Part shown: piece after piece, positions 32,444-46,040 of the stretch | Position numbering within the stretch: position 1 is the first letter of the stretch | Layout: each line of letters begins with the position of its first letter | Assembly: GCF_040939455.1 (NCBI RefSeq) | Contig: NC_134109.1 | Span: 69,232,501 to 69,296,500 of the forward strand | DNA: 64,000 bases | Source: Microcebus murinus | Taxonomy: Eukaryota; Chordata; Mammalia; Primates; Cheirogaleidae | Reading direction: 5' to 3' | Notes under the pieces: generated by a model | Databases searched by the model: none | What the model was told of the DNA's origin: nothing | Seen by the model: the letters and a program-made list of their open reading frames with translations, nothing else | Made by a program: the position numbers and the translations under genes

Positions 32444-33448
32444 CAACCATTCCTTTTGTTATAAAATCTTGGAGTTAACAGCCCAATAAATCTTTGCAAA
32501 ACTCTTTTTGACTCAAACAACCAAGAAGCATTGGCAAAGAATACAAGATCATTACATTTATTTTCTTCTATTTCTTTCAACAGTTCCATAAACTGGCAAT
32601 AATTCATAATATTTGCAAGTATGTACTGAGCAAATTTTTAAACAGCTTTATCAAGATTTAATACACATACCATACAATACACCAAAGGATACAATTTAGT
32701 GGTTTTTAGTATATTTACAGAGTTGTACAAATATCACTGTAATCAATTTTACAGCACTTACCACTCCGGAGAAACCAGTACCCATTAGTAGTCACTTGCC
32801 CTTTTTCCCCGTCACCCCCACCCCCAACTCTAGACAACCACTAATCTACTTTGTGTCCTTATAGATTTTCCTATTCTGGATGTATTACTAATATGGAATT
32901 ATGTAATATGTAGTCTTTTGTGACTGGCTGCTTTCACTTAGCATAATGTTTTCAAGGTTTATCCATACTGTAGCATATATCAGTACTTTATTCCTTTTTA
33001 CTGTTGAATAATATTTCATTGTAAGGATATACCACATTTTATTTATCCATTCATCAATTGCTGCACATTTGGGTTGTTTCTGGCTATTATGAATAATGCT
33101 GCTAAGAACATTTGTATATATGTTTTCATTTCCTTTGTGTATATATACTAGGAGTGGAGTTGCTGGGTTGCATGGTAATTCTATGTTTACCCATTGAGGC
33201 ACTACCAGACTATATTCCAAAGGGCTACAACATTTTACATTTCCACCAGCAATAAAAGGGTTCCAATTTTTCCATATCCTTGCCAGTACTTGTTATAATC
33301 TGTTTTCTTAATTATAGTCACCCTAATGAATATGAAAGTATTATCTTATTATCTTGGTTTTGATACATTTCCCTAATGGCTAATGATGTTAAACTATTTT
33401 TCATATGCTTATGGGTCATTTGCATGTCTTTGAAGAAATTCTATTCTT

Positions 33449-33749
33449 TGTTGCCCAGGCTACAGTGAGTGCCGTGGTGTCAGCCTAGCTCACAGCAAAC
33501 TCAAACTCCTGGGCCCAAGCAATCCTGCTGCCTAAGCCTCCCGAGTAGCTGGGACTACAGGCATGCGGCACCACGCCCAGCTAATTTTTTCTATATATAT
33601 ATTAGTTGGCCAATTAATTTTTTTCTATTTATAGTAGAGTCTGGGTCTCGCTCTTGCTCAGGCTTGTTTCGAACTCCTGACCTCAAGCAATCTGCCTGCC
33701 TCGGCCTTCCAAAGTGCTACGATTACAGGCGTGAGCCACTCCACTCGGC
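33449..33749 (-). mobile_element. Alu lacking its A tail, in L1
   Basis: Inverted Alu from ttgttgcccaggctacagtg to actcggcc. The usual oligo-T start is absent. Contains CTATTTATAG at 33,625. Confidence 0.85.
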
Positions 33750-34315
33750 CCATTTGGCATTTTTAATTTAGTTATTTGGCTTTTAATTGTTGGTTGTAAG
33801 AGTTCTTTACATATTCTAGATACAAGCCCCTTATTAGTTATATGATTTGCAAATATTTTCTCATTCTGTGGGTTGTCTTTTCACATGTTTGATGGTATTA
33901 TTTGAAGCACAAAAGTTTTTAATTGATGAAGTCCAATTTCTCTGTTTTTTCTTTGGTTGCTTGTACTTTAGGTATCATATCTAAGAAACTGTTACATAAT
34001 ACAAGTTCATGAAGATTTATGTTTGTGTTTTCTCGTAAGAGTTTAGCTCTTACATTTAACTCTTTGATCCATTTTGAGTTAATTTTTATGCACGGTGTGA
34101 TGTAGGGATCCACTTTCATTCCTTTGCATTTGGATATCCAGTTGTCCCAGCAACAATTGTTGAAAAGACTATCTTTTCCCCCATTGAATTGTCTTGGTAC
34201 CCTTGTTAAAAATCAATTGACCATAAATGTATGAGTTTATTTCTGGACTTTCAATTCTATTCCCTTGATCTATATGTCTATCTTTATGCCAGTACAACAC
34301 TATATTATTATAGGT

Positions 34316-34556
34316 TTTTTTTTTTTTTTTTTTGAATCAAAGTCTCAATATGTTGCCTGGGTTAGAATGCCTTGGCGTCAGCCTAGCTCACAGCAACCTC
34401 AAACTCCTGGGCTCAAGCGATCCTCCTGCCTCAGCCTCCCGAGTAGCTGGGACTACAGGCATGCGCCACCATGTCCGGCTAATTTTTTCTATATATATTT
34501 TTTGTTGTCCAGCTAATTTCTTTCTATTTATAGTAGAGACGGGGGTCTCTTCTAAG
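34316..34556 (-). mobile_element. Truncated Alu in L1
   Basis: Begins with T18 and the A-tail end. It breaks off after 'agagacgggggtctcttcta', so the part nearest the Alu 5' end is missing. Confidence 0.85.
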
Positions 34557-34999
34557 GGTCTCAGGCTCCACTTTAATTTCTTTCTCCAGTTTTTGGATTC
34601 CAGAACCCATTTGTGCCATCTCTACATCCCACCATGCCTGACCTATTACTGTAGTTTTAAAATAAATTTTGAGATTGGGATGTGTAAGTTCTTCAATTTT
34701 CTTTTTTCAAGATTATCTGGCTATTCTGGGTCCCTTACATTTCCATATGAATCTTAGGATCAGCTTGTCAATTTCTGCCCCCAAAAACTGGCTAGAATTT
34801 TGATATTGCAGTGACTCTATAGATCAATTTGGAGAGTATTTCCATGTTATTTATACTGAGCCTTCGAATACATGAATATGAGCTGTATTTCCATTTGTTT
34901 AGGTCTTCTTTAATTTCTTTCAACAATATTTTGCAATTTGTAGAGCATAAGTTTTGCATTTCTTTTGTTAAATTGTTAAGATTTTCAAATTATTTTTCA

Positions 35000-35830
<831 letters not shown>

Positions 35831-35920
35831 CTACTATAAATCTTATTGTAAATGGAATTGTGTTTTAATTTCATTTTTTGATTGTTCATTGCTGATGTAT
35901 CAAAATCCGATTGCTTTTAT

Positions 35921-36239
<319 letters not shown>

Positions 36240-36252
36240 CCTCCGATTGCTT

Positions 36253-36919
36253 TTTGAGACAGAGTCTCACTCTGTTGCCTGGGCTAGAATGCCGTGGCAT
36301 TAGCCTAGCTCACAGTAACCTCAAACTCCTGGGCTCGGCCGGCACGGTGGCTCACGCCTGTAATCCTAGCTCTCTGGGAGGCCGAGGCGGGCGGATTGCT
36401 CGAGGTCAGGAGTTCAAAACCAGCCTGAGCAAGAGCGAGACCCCGTCTCTACTATAAATAGAAAGAAATTAATTGGCCAACTAATATATACAAAAAATTA
36501 GCCGGGCATGGTGGCACATGCCTGTAGTCCCAGCTACTCAGGAGGCTGAGGCAGGAGGATTGCTTGAGCCCAGGAGTTTGAGGTTGCTGTGAGCTAGGCT
36601 GACGCCACGGCACTCACTCTAGCCTGGACAACAAAGCGAGACTATGTCTCAAAACAAAAACAAAAAAAAAAAAAACTCCTGGGCTCAAGCAATCCTATGG
36701 CCTCAGCCTCCTGAGTAGTTGGGACTATAGGCATGTGCCACCATGCCTGGCTAATTTTTTCTATATATTTTTAGTTGGCCAATTAATTTCTTTCTATTTA
36801 TAGTAGAGACGGGGTATTGCTCTTGCTCATGCTGGTTTCGAACCCCTGACCTTGAGCAATCCTCCTGCCTCAGCCTCCCAGAATGCTAGGATTACAGGTG
36901 TGAGCCACCACTCCCGGCC
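36253..36919 (-). mobile_element. Alu interrupted by a second Alu
   Basis: Inverted dimer in two parts (36,253-36,336 and 36,674-36,919). The gap is filled by the plus-strand Alu at 36,337-36,673. Confidence 0.92.
36337..36673 (+). mobile_element. Alu nested inside another Alu
   Basis: Bounded by exact copies of aactcctgggctc (36,324-36,336 and 36,674-36,686), which are host-Alu sequence duplicated on insertion. Confidence 0.95.
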
Positions 36920-37808
36920 TGATTGATTTTTTTTTTTTTTTTAATTTTTTTAAATTTTTACTCTTTTTTTTTTTTATATATTATTTGGTTCCTCGATCTT
37001 GGAATGATTGATTTTTGTATATTTTATTTTGTACTATGCAACCTTGCTGAACTCATTTATTAGTTCTAATCATGTTTTAGTGGATTCTTTAGAATTTTCT
37101 ATATATAAGATCATGTCATCTGCAAATATAGTTTTACTTCTTCCTTCCCAATCTGGATGCCTTTTATTTCATTGTCTTATCTAATTGCACTGACTCCAAT
37201 ACAATGTGGAATAGAAGTAGCAAAAGTGAACATCCTGACTTCCTATTCCTGATCTTAGAGGGAAAGCATTAAGTCTTAGACCATTAAGTAGCATGTTAGC
37301 TGTGCAGTTTCAATAAATGCCCTTTATCAGGCTGAGGAAGTTCCCTTCTATTCCTAGTTTACTCAATGTTATTATCCTGAAAGAGTGTTAGATTTTGTCA
37401 AATGCTTTTTCTGTGTCTATTGAGATGATCATGTGACTTTTGTTCTTGATTTTGTTGATATAGTATTTTACATTAATTGATTTTCATATCAACCTTGCAT
37501 TCCTGGGATAAGTCCTAGTGTAATCCTTTTTATATGTTGTGGATATAGTCTTATATTTGTTGAGAATCTTTACATCTATATTTATAAGAAATATTCTGCT
37601 TTATTTTTCTTTTCTTATGATACCTTTGTCTAGTTTGGTATCAGGATAATATTGGCCTCATAAAATGAGTTGGGAAGTGCTAAAAACTTTTAATAACTAT
37701 ATCTATGAATTTTTCATACAGTCTGTTTCAGAAAACTGAACACAAATATTCTAAATATGTGTCATGTAGAAGAATCAAGCAATAAAGGAAACATCAGTCT
37801 CATATGAT

Positions 37809-38095
<287 letters not shown>

Positions 38096-38189
38096 ATTCA
38101 AACTTTTAACCTAATATGGCTGGAGAGCCATTCATTTTGATTTTGAGGGGAGCAACAAATTGACAACATATCTTAAATTTAGAAGTCAA

Positions 38190-38486
38190 GCACTCTGGGA
38201 GGCCGAGGCAGGCGGATCGCTCAAGGTCAGGAGTTCTCAACCAGCCTGAGCAAGAGCGAGACCCCGTCTCTATTATAAATAGAAAGAAATCAATTGGCCA
38301 ACTAATATATATAGAAAAAATTAGCCGGGCATGGTGGCACATGCCTGTAGTCCCAGCTACTCGAGAGGCTGAGGCAGCAGGATTGCTTGGGCCCAGGAGT
38401 TTGAGTTTGCTGTGAGGTAGGCTGATGCCACGGCACTCACTCTAGCCTAGGCAACAAAGTGAGACTCTGTCTCAAAAAAAAAAAAA
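38190..38486 (+). mobile_element. 5'-truncated Alu
   Basis: Starts at gcactctgggaggccgagg, about 30 bp short of the head. Flanked by tagaagtca copies (38,180-38,188 and after the A tail). Confidence 0.9.
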
Positions 38487-38980
38487 AAGTAGAAGTCATT
38501 TGAGACCAAAAAAAAGCAAAATATATTAATTGGGCAGTGTCTCTTATATTGTATGATTCATTTAAAGCTAAAGAAAGGTATTTGTAATTTTTGAAATCTT
38601 AAATCAACTGAACTTTGATATTGTTAGAAATGTTTCAGTTTTATTGGGAACTGTTTGGTGGCTTAAATAAAATTCTCTTTTACTACAAAAATCTTTTTTT
38701 AGCCTTTTTCTCACAATTTTCTGCAAAATTTCCATAACTGAAATAATAGATTTTTTTACCATACCTAAAAATAGTTTTCTTTTTTGTGTAAGAATCTAAA
38801 CCATTTTATAGCTGAATAAAGTTACAAGATCAGATTCTGTTAAAAAATTCTTTTTTAATTTCAGACATTTAATTTTGATTTCAAGAAACTAATTTTATTA
38901 ATTCTTCTTGACTATGTGGAAACTTCTTATCAAGTTCACTATGCATTTGTTGAAAATGTCTCTTAATATTGTCCATTTTA

Positions 38981-39310
38981 GCCGGGCGCGGTGGCTCACG
39001 CCTGTAATCCTAGCACTCTGGGAGGCTGAGGCGGGCGGATTGCTCGAGGTCAGGAGTTCGAAACCAGCCTGAGCAAGAGCAAGACCCCGTCTCTACTATA
39101 AATAGAAAGAAATTAATTGGCCAACTAATATATATATAAAATTAGCCGGGCATGGTGGCGCATGCCTGTAGTCCCAGCTACTCGGGAGGCTGAGGCAGGA
39201 GGATTGCTTGAGCCCAGGAGTTTGAGGTTGCTGTGAGCTAGGCTGACGCCACGGCACTCACTGTAGCCTGGGCAACAAGCGAGACTCTGTCTCAAAAAAA
39301 AAAAAAAAAA
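38981..39310 (+). mobile_element. Alu
   Basis: Exact 16-bp target duplication aatattgtccatttta at 38,965-38,980 and 39,311-39,326. Contains CTATAAATAG at 39,096. Confidence 0.97.
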
Positions 39311-39403
39311 AATATTGTCCATTTTATTATCTTAAAATTTTCTTACACAACAAACAACTCTTTTTTTTTTCCACTTTACTTTGCTGCTGCAAAATAGCTA
39401 TTG

Positions 39404-39735
39404 CAGGCGCAGTGGCTCACGCCTGTAATCCTAGCACTCTAGGAGGCCAAGGCGGGAAGATCACTTTAAGTCAGGAGTTTTAGACCAGCCTGAGCAAAAG
39501 CGAGACCCCCATCTCTACTAAAAATAGAATAAAATTAGTTGGGCAACTAAAAATAGAAAAAAAAAAATTCCGGGTGTGGTGGTGCACACCGTAGTTCCAG
39601 CTACTTGGGAAGCTGAAGCAGGAGGATGCTTGAGCCCAGAAGTTTGAGGTTGCTGTGAGCTAGGCTGATGCCATGGCACTCTAGCCCAGGCAACAGAGCG
39701 ATACTCTGTCTCAAAACAAAAAAAGCAAAAAAAGT
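39404..39735 (+). mobile_element. Alu
   Basis: Dimer with target copies aaatagctattgc and aagtagctgttgc. More diverged than its neighbours. Confidence 0.85.
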
Positions 39736-39936
39736 AGCTGTTGCCATCCATGGTGAATTTTATAACCTATTTTTTTCTTTACTATTCCTGCAGTAGTACT
39801 AAATTCTGAATCTCCACGGAATTCTGCATCCCACTAATTTTGATAAGTTGTATTTTCATTCATTTAGTCCAAAATATTTTTTAATTTGTCTTGGGACTTA
39901 TTCTTTCACCAATGTGTCATTTAAAAGTGTGTTGTT

Positions 39937-40263
39937 AGCCGGGCGCGGTGGCTCACGCCTGTAATCCTAGCACTCTGGGAGGCTGAGGCGGGCGGATTGC
40001 TTGAGGTCAGGAGTTCAAAACCAGCCTGAGCAAGAGCAAGACCCCGTCTCTACTATAAATAGAAAGAAATTAATTGGCCAACTAACATATATATATAAAA
40101 TTAGCCGGGCATGGTGGCGCATGCCTGTAGTCCCAGCTACTCGGGAGGCTGAAGCAGAAGGATTGCTTGAGCCCAGGAGTTTGAGTTGCTGTGAGCTAGG
40201 CTGACGCCATGGCACTCACTCTAGCCTGGACAACAAAAGCGAGACTCTGTCTCAAAAAAAAAT
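39937..40263 (+). mobile_element. Alu in L1
   Basis: Exact target duplication aaaagtgtgttgtt at 39,923-39,936 and 40,264-40,277, matching the uninterrupted L1 text. Confidence 0.97.
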
Positions 40264-40828
40264 AAAAGTGTGTTGTTTGATCTCCAAATATTTTGAGATT
40301 TTCCAGTTATCTTTCTGTTATTGATTCCTAGTTTAATTTCACAGTGGTCTGACAACATACTTTATATGATGCCTGTTCTTTTAAATTTGTTCAGGTGTGT
40401 TTTATGGACTGGAATGTGGTCTATCTTGATGAATGTTCTGTGTGAGTTTGAGTAGAATGTGTACACTGCTGTCATTCAATGAAGTATTCTATAGATGTCA
40501 ATTAGATCAATTAGGTTTAGGGCTGTTCAGTTCAACTATAATCTTGCTGATTTTCTGCCTCCTGGATCTGTCATTTACTGACACTGGGGTGTTGAAGTCA
40601 TTAACTAAAACAGTGAATTCATCTATATCTCATTGCAGTTCTATCATTTTTGCCTCATGTATTTTGACTCTCACTTGTTGGGTGCACACACCTTAAAGAC
40701 TGTTAAGTATTCTTGAAAATTGATCACTTTATCATTATGTAAGGCCCCTCTTTATTCCTGATAATTTTCCTTGCTCTGAAATTTTCTTTGTCTAAAATTA
40801 ATATAGCTACTCCAGCTTATATTTCTTT

Positions 40829-41178
40829 CTTTTCTTTTCTTTTCTTTTTTTTGAGACAGAATCTCACTTTGTTGCCCAGGCTAGAGTGAGTGCCGTGGCA
40901 TCAGCCTAGCTCACAGCAACCTCAATCTCCGGGACTCAAGCGATCCTATTGCCTCAGCCTCCCGAGTAGCTGGGACACATACTGTGATGTGGTGGCACAT
41001 CACCATGCCCGGCTAATTTTTTGTATATATATTTTTAGTTGGTCAATTAATTTCTTTCTATTTTTTAGTAGAGACGGGGTCTCTCTCAGGCCGGTTTTGA
41101 ACTCCTGACCTCGAGCAATCTGCCCGCCTCGGCCTCACGGAGTGCTAGGATTACAGGCGTGAGCCACCACGCCCAGCC
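40829..41178 (-). mobile_element. Alu in L1
   Basis: Exact 18-bp target duplication tccagcttatatttcttt at 40,811-40,828 and 41,179-41,196. A rearranged middle (gggacacatactgtgatgtgg) replaces the usual text. Confidence 0.95.
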
Positions 41179-41340
41179 TCCAGCTTATATTTCTTTTGAT
41201 CAGTGTTAGCCAGGTATATCTTTCTTTATCCTTTTACTTTTAATATATCTGTTTTTATATTTAAAGTGGGTTTCATGTAGATAATATATAGCAGGGTTTT
41301 GGTTTTTTTTTATCCATTCTGACAATCTGTCTTTTAGTTG

Positions 41341-41990
41341 ATGTACAGATAGTTCTCAGGTTACAGATGACCCAACCTATAGCATTCCATACATACAGAC
41401 AGGCTCCCAAGGCTACCCATAAAGATAATTTTTAATTAAATAATTAAATTAATAATTTGGGAACTAGTTTCTTGTGCATGTAAACAAAATCGCATGGCGT
41501 AAGTGGTTCATGGGCATGACATCTTTAGGTTAGTGGCTAGTCTCATTGTTTATATGGTCACTTACACACAGCATCACTTCTGTCTTAACTTTTTTATTTG
41601 ATTTGTGAGTCTGTGTTTACCCTTATGACCATGCCTCCAAAGTGAAGGTCCACTGCACATCCAGGTGAGCCTGCAGTGAAGAGAAAGGTGATTACAATGG
41701 AAACAAAAGTAGAAATAATTAAGCATTCAGAGAAAGGCCAGACACACTCACTCGTTGGGAAAGCATTAGGCTTCTGTCACTTGACTATCAGAACAATTAT
41801 GAAGGTTAAAGTGAGAATAATGGAACATGTGAAAGGCAGTGCTCCAATGAAAGCTTCAGTTATTATTAAGAAGCATAATGGATTAATTATTGAAATGGAA
41901 AGATTATTATTGATTTGGTTAGAAGATCAAAATGAGCTTAACATTCCTATTAGCCTAGCATTGGTGCAACATTAGGTGAATGTTAACCTT
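41341..41990 (+). mobile_element. Tigger (pogo) DNA transposon fragment
   Basis: The plus strand from 41,676 to 41,975 is open for 99 codons. It encodes a pogo/CENP-B-type helix-turn-helix start (KRKVITMETKVEIIKHSEKG) and the second-domain pattern LLLIWLEDQNELNIPISLAL. The spacing is compressed compared with intact Tigger, so internal deletions are likely. The catalytic DDE domain is absent. It is not a functional transposase. Confidence 0.75.
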
Positions 41991-42364
41991 TAATATTTCT
42001 TTTAGAAGTTTCTCCTATCTCCTATCTAAACTATTTGCATCAGTTTGTTTTTATGGTCTGTTTGAATTCAAAGAAAGAGCACAATAGTTTCTGTAACTTA
42101 TTATTACAGAATGGGGTATTATTATTACCAGATATGAGCCATTATAGTATTGTTATTATTAATAGCAGTATTATTACTGTATATGCACTGTTCATCAAGG
42201 ATCCAAGTTAAATACAAATCCAATCTAAAGACTTTCTCAGGAATGATCTCGTCTGTATCCCAGTGCCCTCCTGTATTTAGATCATTTCACATTTAAAGTG
42301 ATATGTTTGAATTATATCCCATATCTCTAATTGTTTTGTATTCACTGTGCTTGTTCTTTGTGTT

Positions 42365-42624
42365 TGTTTTTTGTGACAGGGTCTCACTCTGTCACCCAGG
42401 CTGAAGTGCAGTGATGTCATCATAGCTCATTGCAACCTCCAACTCCTGGACTCAAGCAATTCTCCTGCCTCACCCTCCTATAGCACTCACCACCACACCC
42501 AGCTAATTTTTCTATTTTTATCACTCTTGCTCAGGCTGGTCTCCAACTCCTGACTCAAGCAGTCCTCCTGCCTCAGCCTCCCAGAGTGCTAAGATTACAG
42601 GTGTGAGCCATCACACCCTGCCCT
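42365..42624 (-). mobile_element. Old Alu, partly deleted
   Basis: Inverted Alu with ctgaagtgcagtg and short target copies tattctttgttt / ttctttgtgttt. The middle is shortened ('ccctcctatagcactcacc'). Confidence 0.75.
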
Positions 42625-42699
42625 ATTCTTTGTTTAAAAATGTTCCCTCTCTTTCTCCCTTCTCTGGTTTTAATTGAGCATTTTATATGATTCCACTTT

Positions 42700-43350
42700 C
42701 TCTCCACTCTTAGCATACCTAAAGGAAACCTGTTTCTCTAGTCACAATACTTCTGACATCAAATATGTGGGTTTCCCACACTAGGCAATTTCTAATTCTC
42801 TTCAGATACCAACCAAGTATGCTACAATATAATCCAATTCTAACACTATCTGGAGTTAGCACAAACTCCACAGGTGAAGGGCTCAGCCCCACAAAACTAC
42901 CCCCCAAGTTCAGACACCAGTTGCAAGTAATGATTCCCAGATTACCCACATTTCTGTCTGACGTGGCTACAAATTCAGGGTTTCCCTCACTACTTCCTCA
43001 GTTTCAATAATTTGTTATAATTGCTCACAGAACTCAGGGAAACATTTTACTTACTTTTATTAGTTTATTATAAAGGATGTCACAAATGAATACCTGAAGA
43101 GGTACATAGGGCGAGGTCTGGAAAGGTGCTGAGCACAGGAACTTCGGCTCCATGGAGTTGGGGTGCATTATTCTCTAGCACGTGGATGTGTTCACCAACC
43201 TTGAAGCTTTCTGAACCCATCATTTAAGATTTTTGGAGGTCCCCTCACATAGGCACGATTGATTAAATCATTGCCCCTTGTGATTAACTCAAGCTTCAGC
43301 CCCTCTCCCCTCTCTGGAAGTCAGGGTTGAAGGGCTGAAACTTCCAACCT
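42700..43350. mobile_element. Probable old LTR-type repeat
   Basis: 'attgctcacagaactcaggg'-like text, 'acgtggatgtgttcaccaac' and 'gattgattaaatcattgccc' recur in mammalian LTR repeats. No retroviral genes are seen. Family and boundaries are uncertain. Confidence 0.35.
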
Positions 43351-44499
43351 ATTTTAGTCCATTCCTGCTGCTATAACAACAATACCATAGACTCAATAAT
43401 TATAAATAATATAAATTTGTTTCTCAAGTTCAGGAGGCTTAAAATATTTATTCTACTCCTTTCTCTCTTTTTTCTCCCTCTGGTATTTCCATCACACATA
43501 TTTTTAAAATTGTCTCAGTTCTTGGATATGCAGTTCTTTTCTGTTATTTTTCTCTTTGCGTTTCACTTTGGCAGTTTTGATTGACGTATCTTCAAGCTTT
43601 CCTTTTTAATTTTTTAAATTTGATTTCTTAATGTTATCTTTTGAAGCACAAAAGCTTTCAATTTTGATGAAGTCTAATTTATCAATTTTGTCTTTTATAG
43701 ATTATACTTGTGGTATTTTTATGTAAGAACTTATTGCCTAACCAAAGATTTTTCTATGTTTTCTTCTAAAAATTTTATAGTTTTAGCTCTTAAATGTAAG
43801 TCCATAACCCATTTTAAATTATTTTTGTGTATAGATCTAAATTTATCTTTTGCATGTGGATATCTAGCACCATTTCCCTAATGAATTGCTTTGGAATCTT
43901 TGTCAAAAATCAATCAATCTGCCTTCATTTTTAAATTTAATTAAATAAAAAATTCAATTTCTCAGTTGCTCTAGACACATTTCAAACAGTCAATAGCCAC
44001 ATTTGGCTAGCAACTACCACACGGATAGTGTAGCCCTTGGGGCCACAAAGATGAAAATATTATGATTTTTGACCCCAAGGACCTCACAGTCTTGTAACAT
44101 AAACTCAAGAAAACTGAAACAGTGTAAGAAATAAGCAACATGCTAACAATAAAAAGCAAGAAATAGAAATTCTCAAACGAATACATTCAAAGAATCACTA
44201 GACATAAAAATATTCATAATCTTTGACTCAGGAATCCATCTCCTAGAATTTGTTCTGACAAAATCATTCAAAAGAAAAAGAAACCATGTGTACATGTTTA
44301 CAGATACATTATTTATTATATAAATATTATATTTATGCAACTCTGAATATACTGAACATACTAAAAACTAAGTCATACACTGTAAAAGGGTGAATTTTGT
44401 GTCATATGAATTATATCTCAATAAAGATGTTATTAAAAACTGCTAAAAGACTGCTTACCATGTACCAGGCACTATTCTGAGCACTTTACATGTATCAAT
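43351..44499. mobile_element. Old L1-like fragments, AT-rich intergenic
   Basis: 43,600-43,930 repeats L1 text seen elsewhere ('gaagcacaaaagctttcaat', 'tttgcatgtggatatctagc'). 44,180-44,420 is L1M-like. No gene. Confidence 0.5.
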
Positions 44500-44670
44500 T
44501 TAGTGGTTCTCAAAGAGTGTCCCTCAAACCAGTGGCATCAGGTATGCAATTCAGGCATTCCATCTTGATCTAATGAATCAGAATCTTGAAGCCGGGCCCA
44601 AGAAAGTGTGTCTTAACAAGCTTTTCTTGTGATTCTGCAACATGGACAAGCTTGAGAAGCTCTGCATTAA
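44500..44670. mobile_element. MER5A-like MITE
   Basis: 'agtggttctcaaagagtgtc', 'taatgaatcagaatcttgaa', and ends 'aagcttgagaagctctgc'. Confidence 0.55.
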
Positions 44671-45640
44671 TTTATCTAATTCTCAAAGCAAACCCAATAG
44701 GCTGGCAACATCATTATCCCCATTTATAAAACTGAAGATTGCAGAAATATGGAATGCTGATTGATAGAACATAAGGTTGTGTGCATATATATCTACACAT
44801 TGCAGCCATAAGAAAAGTTTGTCATACACACCACACACTCACCTTGGAAAGAACTGGACAAATGAGAATAATGTGATTGGGTAGGAGATCTTGGGTATCA
44901 TTTGTACTTGTAGAGTTTCAACAAAGTTTTGTTTGTTTATTTTTTATGTGTTTCAAGAGTACCTGTGTCAGATAGGAAAGTGCTTCCATAGAAGAGCCGT
45001 TGAGCTGTGCCCAGTACAGGCAGGGAAAGTCCCAGCAAGGTCAGGGAATGACAAAGCCTCACTGGGGTGAGGGTGCCGTTTGTGGACCTGTCAGGTCTGG
45101 AGGTGGGAAACTGTGAAAGGATGAGTTGGGGCAACCAAGCCAGTTTATGGAGTGCCTTTAAATGCCAGCTGCAGGAGTCTAGGCTTTGTCTTGAAGACAA
45201 CAGGAAGCCCTGGAAGTTTCTATGAATGACAGATATGTAGGAAGCGGGACTTTAGAAAAAGCAGTCTGCCAGTCATTTGGTGAAATGAGCAGCTGGAAGA
45301 CTAGTTAAGGTGCTGTTGCAATTATGCAGACACGAAATGGGCCTTGCCTTGTGTTTTTAAAGAGAATGGAAAGGAAGGGAGGAGGCAGGACATTTTGAAG
45401 GTGGAATCTACAGAATAGTAGGAATGCTATTGAGCACTTTTCTCCTGGGTCCCCTTCCCTTTCCTTTCTCTGATTCCCAGCCTCTCTAGGCAGTTCTCCT
45501 CATTCTCCACTCATGACCACAAATCTAGACTCACCTATGCAAATGAATCAGAAAACTAAATGTCGGTTTTCCAAAGAATGACTGGTTATACCACCTATTT
45601 TATAAAATCACATAATAGCACTTCCTTTCTTAAAGCACTT
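44671..45640. other. No gene recognised (intergenic)
   Basis: 45,130-45,340 has ancient-repeat flavour ('taaatgccagctgcaggagt', 'gaagacaacaggaagccctg') but I cannot name the family. Confidence 0.35.
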
Positions 45641-46040
45641 TAATAGTTGCTCAGTGCTTGCAGGTTGAAGTTCAAACTCTCTTAACTTGGTTCATAAGGT
45701 CCTTCAGGACCAGCCCCTACTTGCTTTCTGTCCTTTCCTCTTGCCATTTTCCCTCCGAGTACTCCCGTGCTTTAGCCACACTGAAAAAATTTCAGTTCCT
45801 CTCAGGCCTTTGGACATGTTGGTCTCTCTGTCCAGCTCCTTTTCCTGATATAGTCCAGCTCATCCTTTAAGTCTCGCCTAAAATGTTGTTTCTTCCAGGG
45901 AGCCTTCCCTGATCTCCAGCCCAGATTAGGTGGCCTTTCTTCATGCTCCCATGGCATCTAGGACTTCTCCCACCACAGCACCTGGTACTTCCTCCATCAC
46001 AGTGCCGGTTACACCATATTGTCACTGCCTCTCTGCTTGT
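45641..46040 (+). mobile_element. L2 fragment
   Basis: 'ttgaagttcaaactctctta', 'ataaggtccttcaggaccag', 'ccgtgctttagccacactga', 'gggagccttccctgatctcc' are typical L2 3' text. Confidence 0.65.

Larger units (their letters stand above)
38500..39760 (-). pseudogene. Decayed hAT transposase with BED zinc finger (SCAND3/ZBED5/GTF2IRD2-like)
   Basis: Read on the minus strand, the pieces outside the Alus encode SCLLCKK (39,340-39,370), then [18 protein letters not shown] (about 38,925-38,978), then KNYKYLSLALNESYNIRDTA (about 38,525-38,590). Together they give a BED-type C-x2-C / H-x4-H finger and the hAT motif known in relatives as SLALDES-x-DTAQL. Stops and frameshifts are frequent, and two Alus (38,981-39,310 and 39,404-39,735) break it. 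It is most likely a dead Charlie-type element. A retrocopy of a domesticated hAT gene is less likely. Confidence 0.6.
39865..41340 (-). mobile_element. Antisense L1 ORF2 endonuclease-region fragment
   Basis: 'gatctccaaatattttgaga', 'gacaacatactttatatgat', 'ttctatagatgtcaattaga', 'taatatagctactccagctt' and 'tttaaagtgggtttcatgta' match the reverse complement of the 5' half of L1 ORF2. Two Alus interrupt it. It may belong to the same L1 as 32,630-37,740. Confidence 0.8.

Noticed and set aside
32888..33220. 110-codon minus-strand frame as an independent gene
   Set aside because: It is the C-terminal end of L1 ORF2 in a dead element.
34332..34757. 141-codon frame
   Set aside because: Translation of an inverted Alu and adjoining L1.
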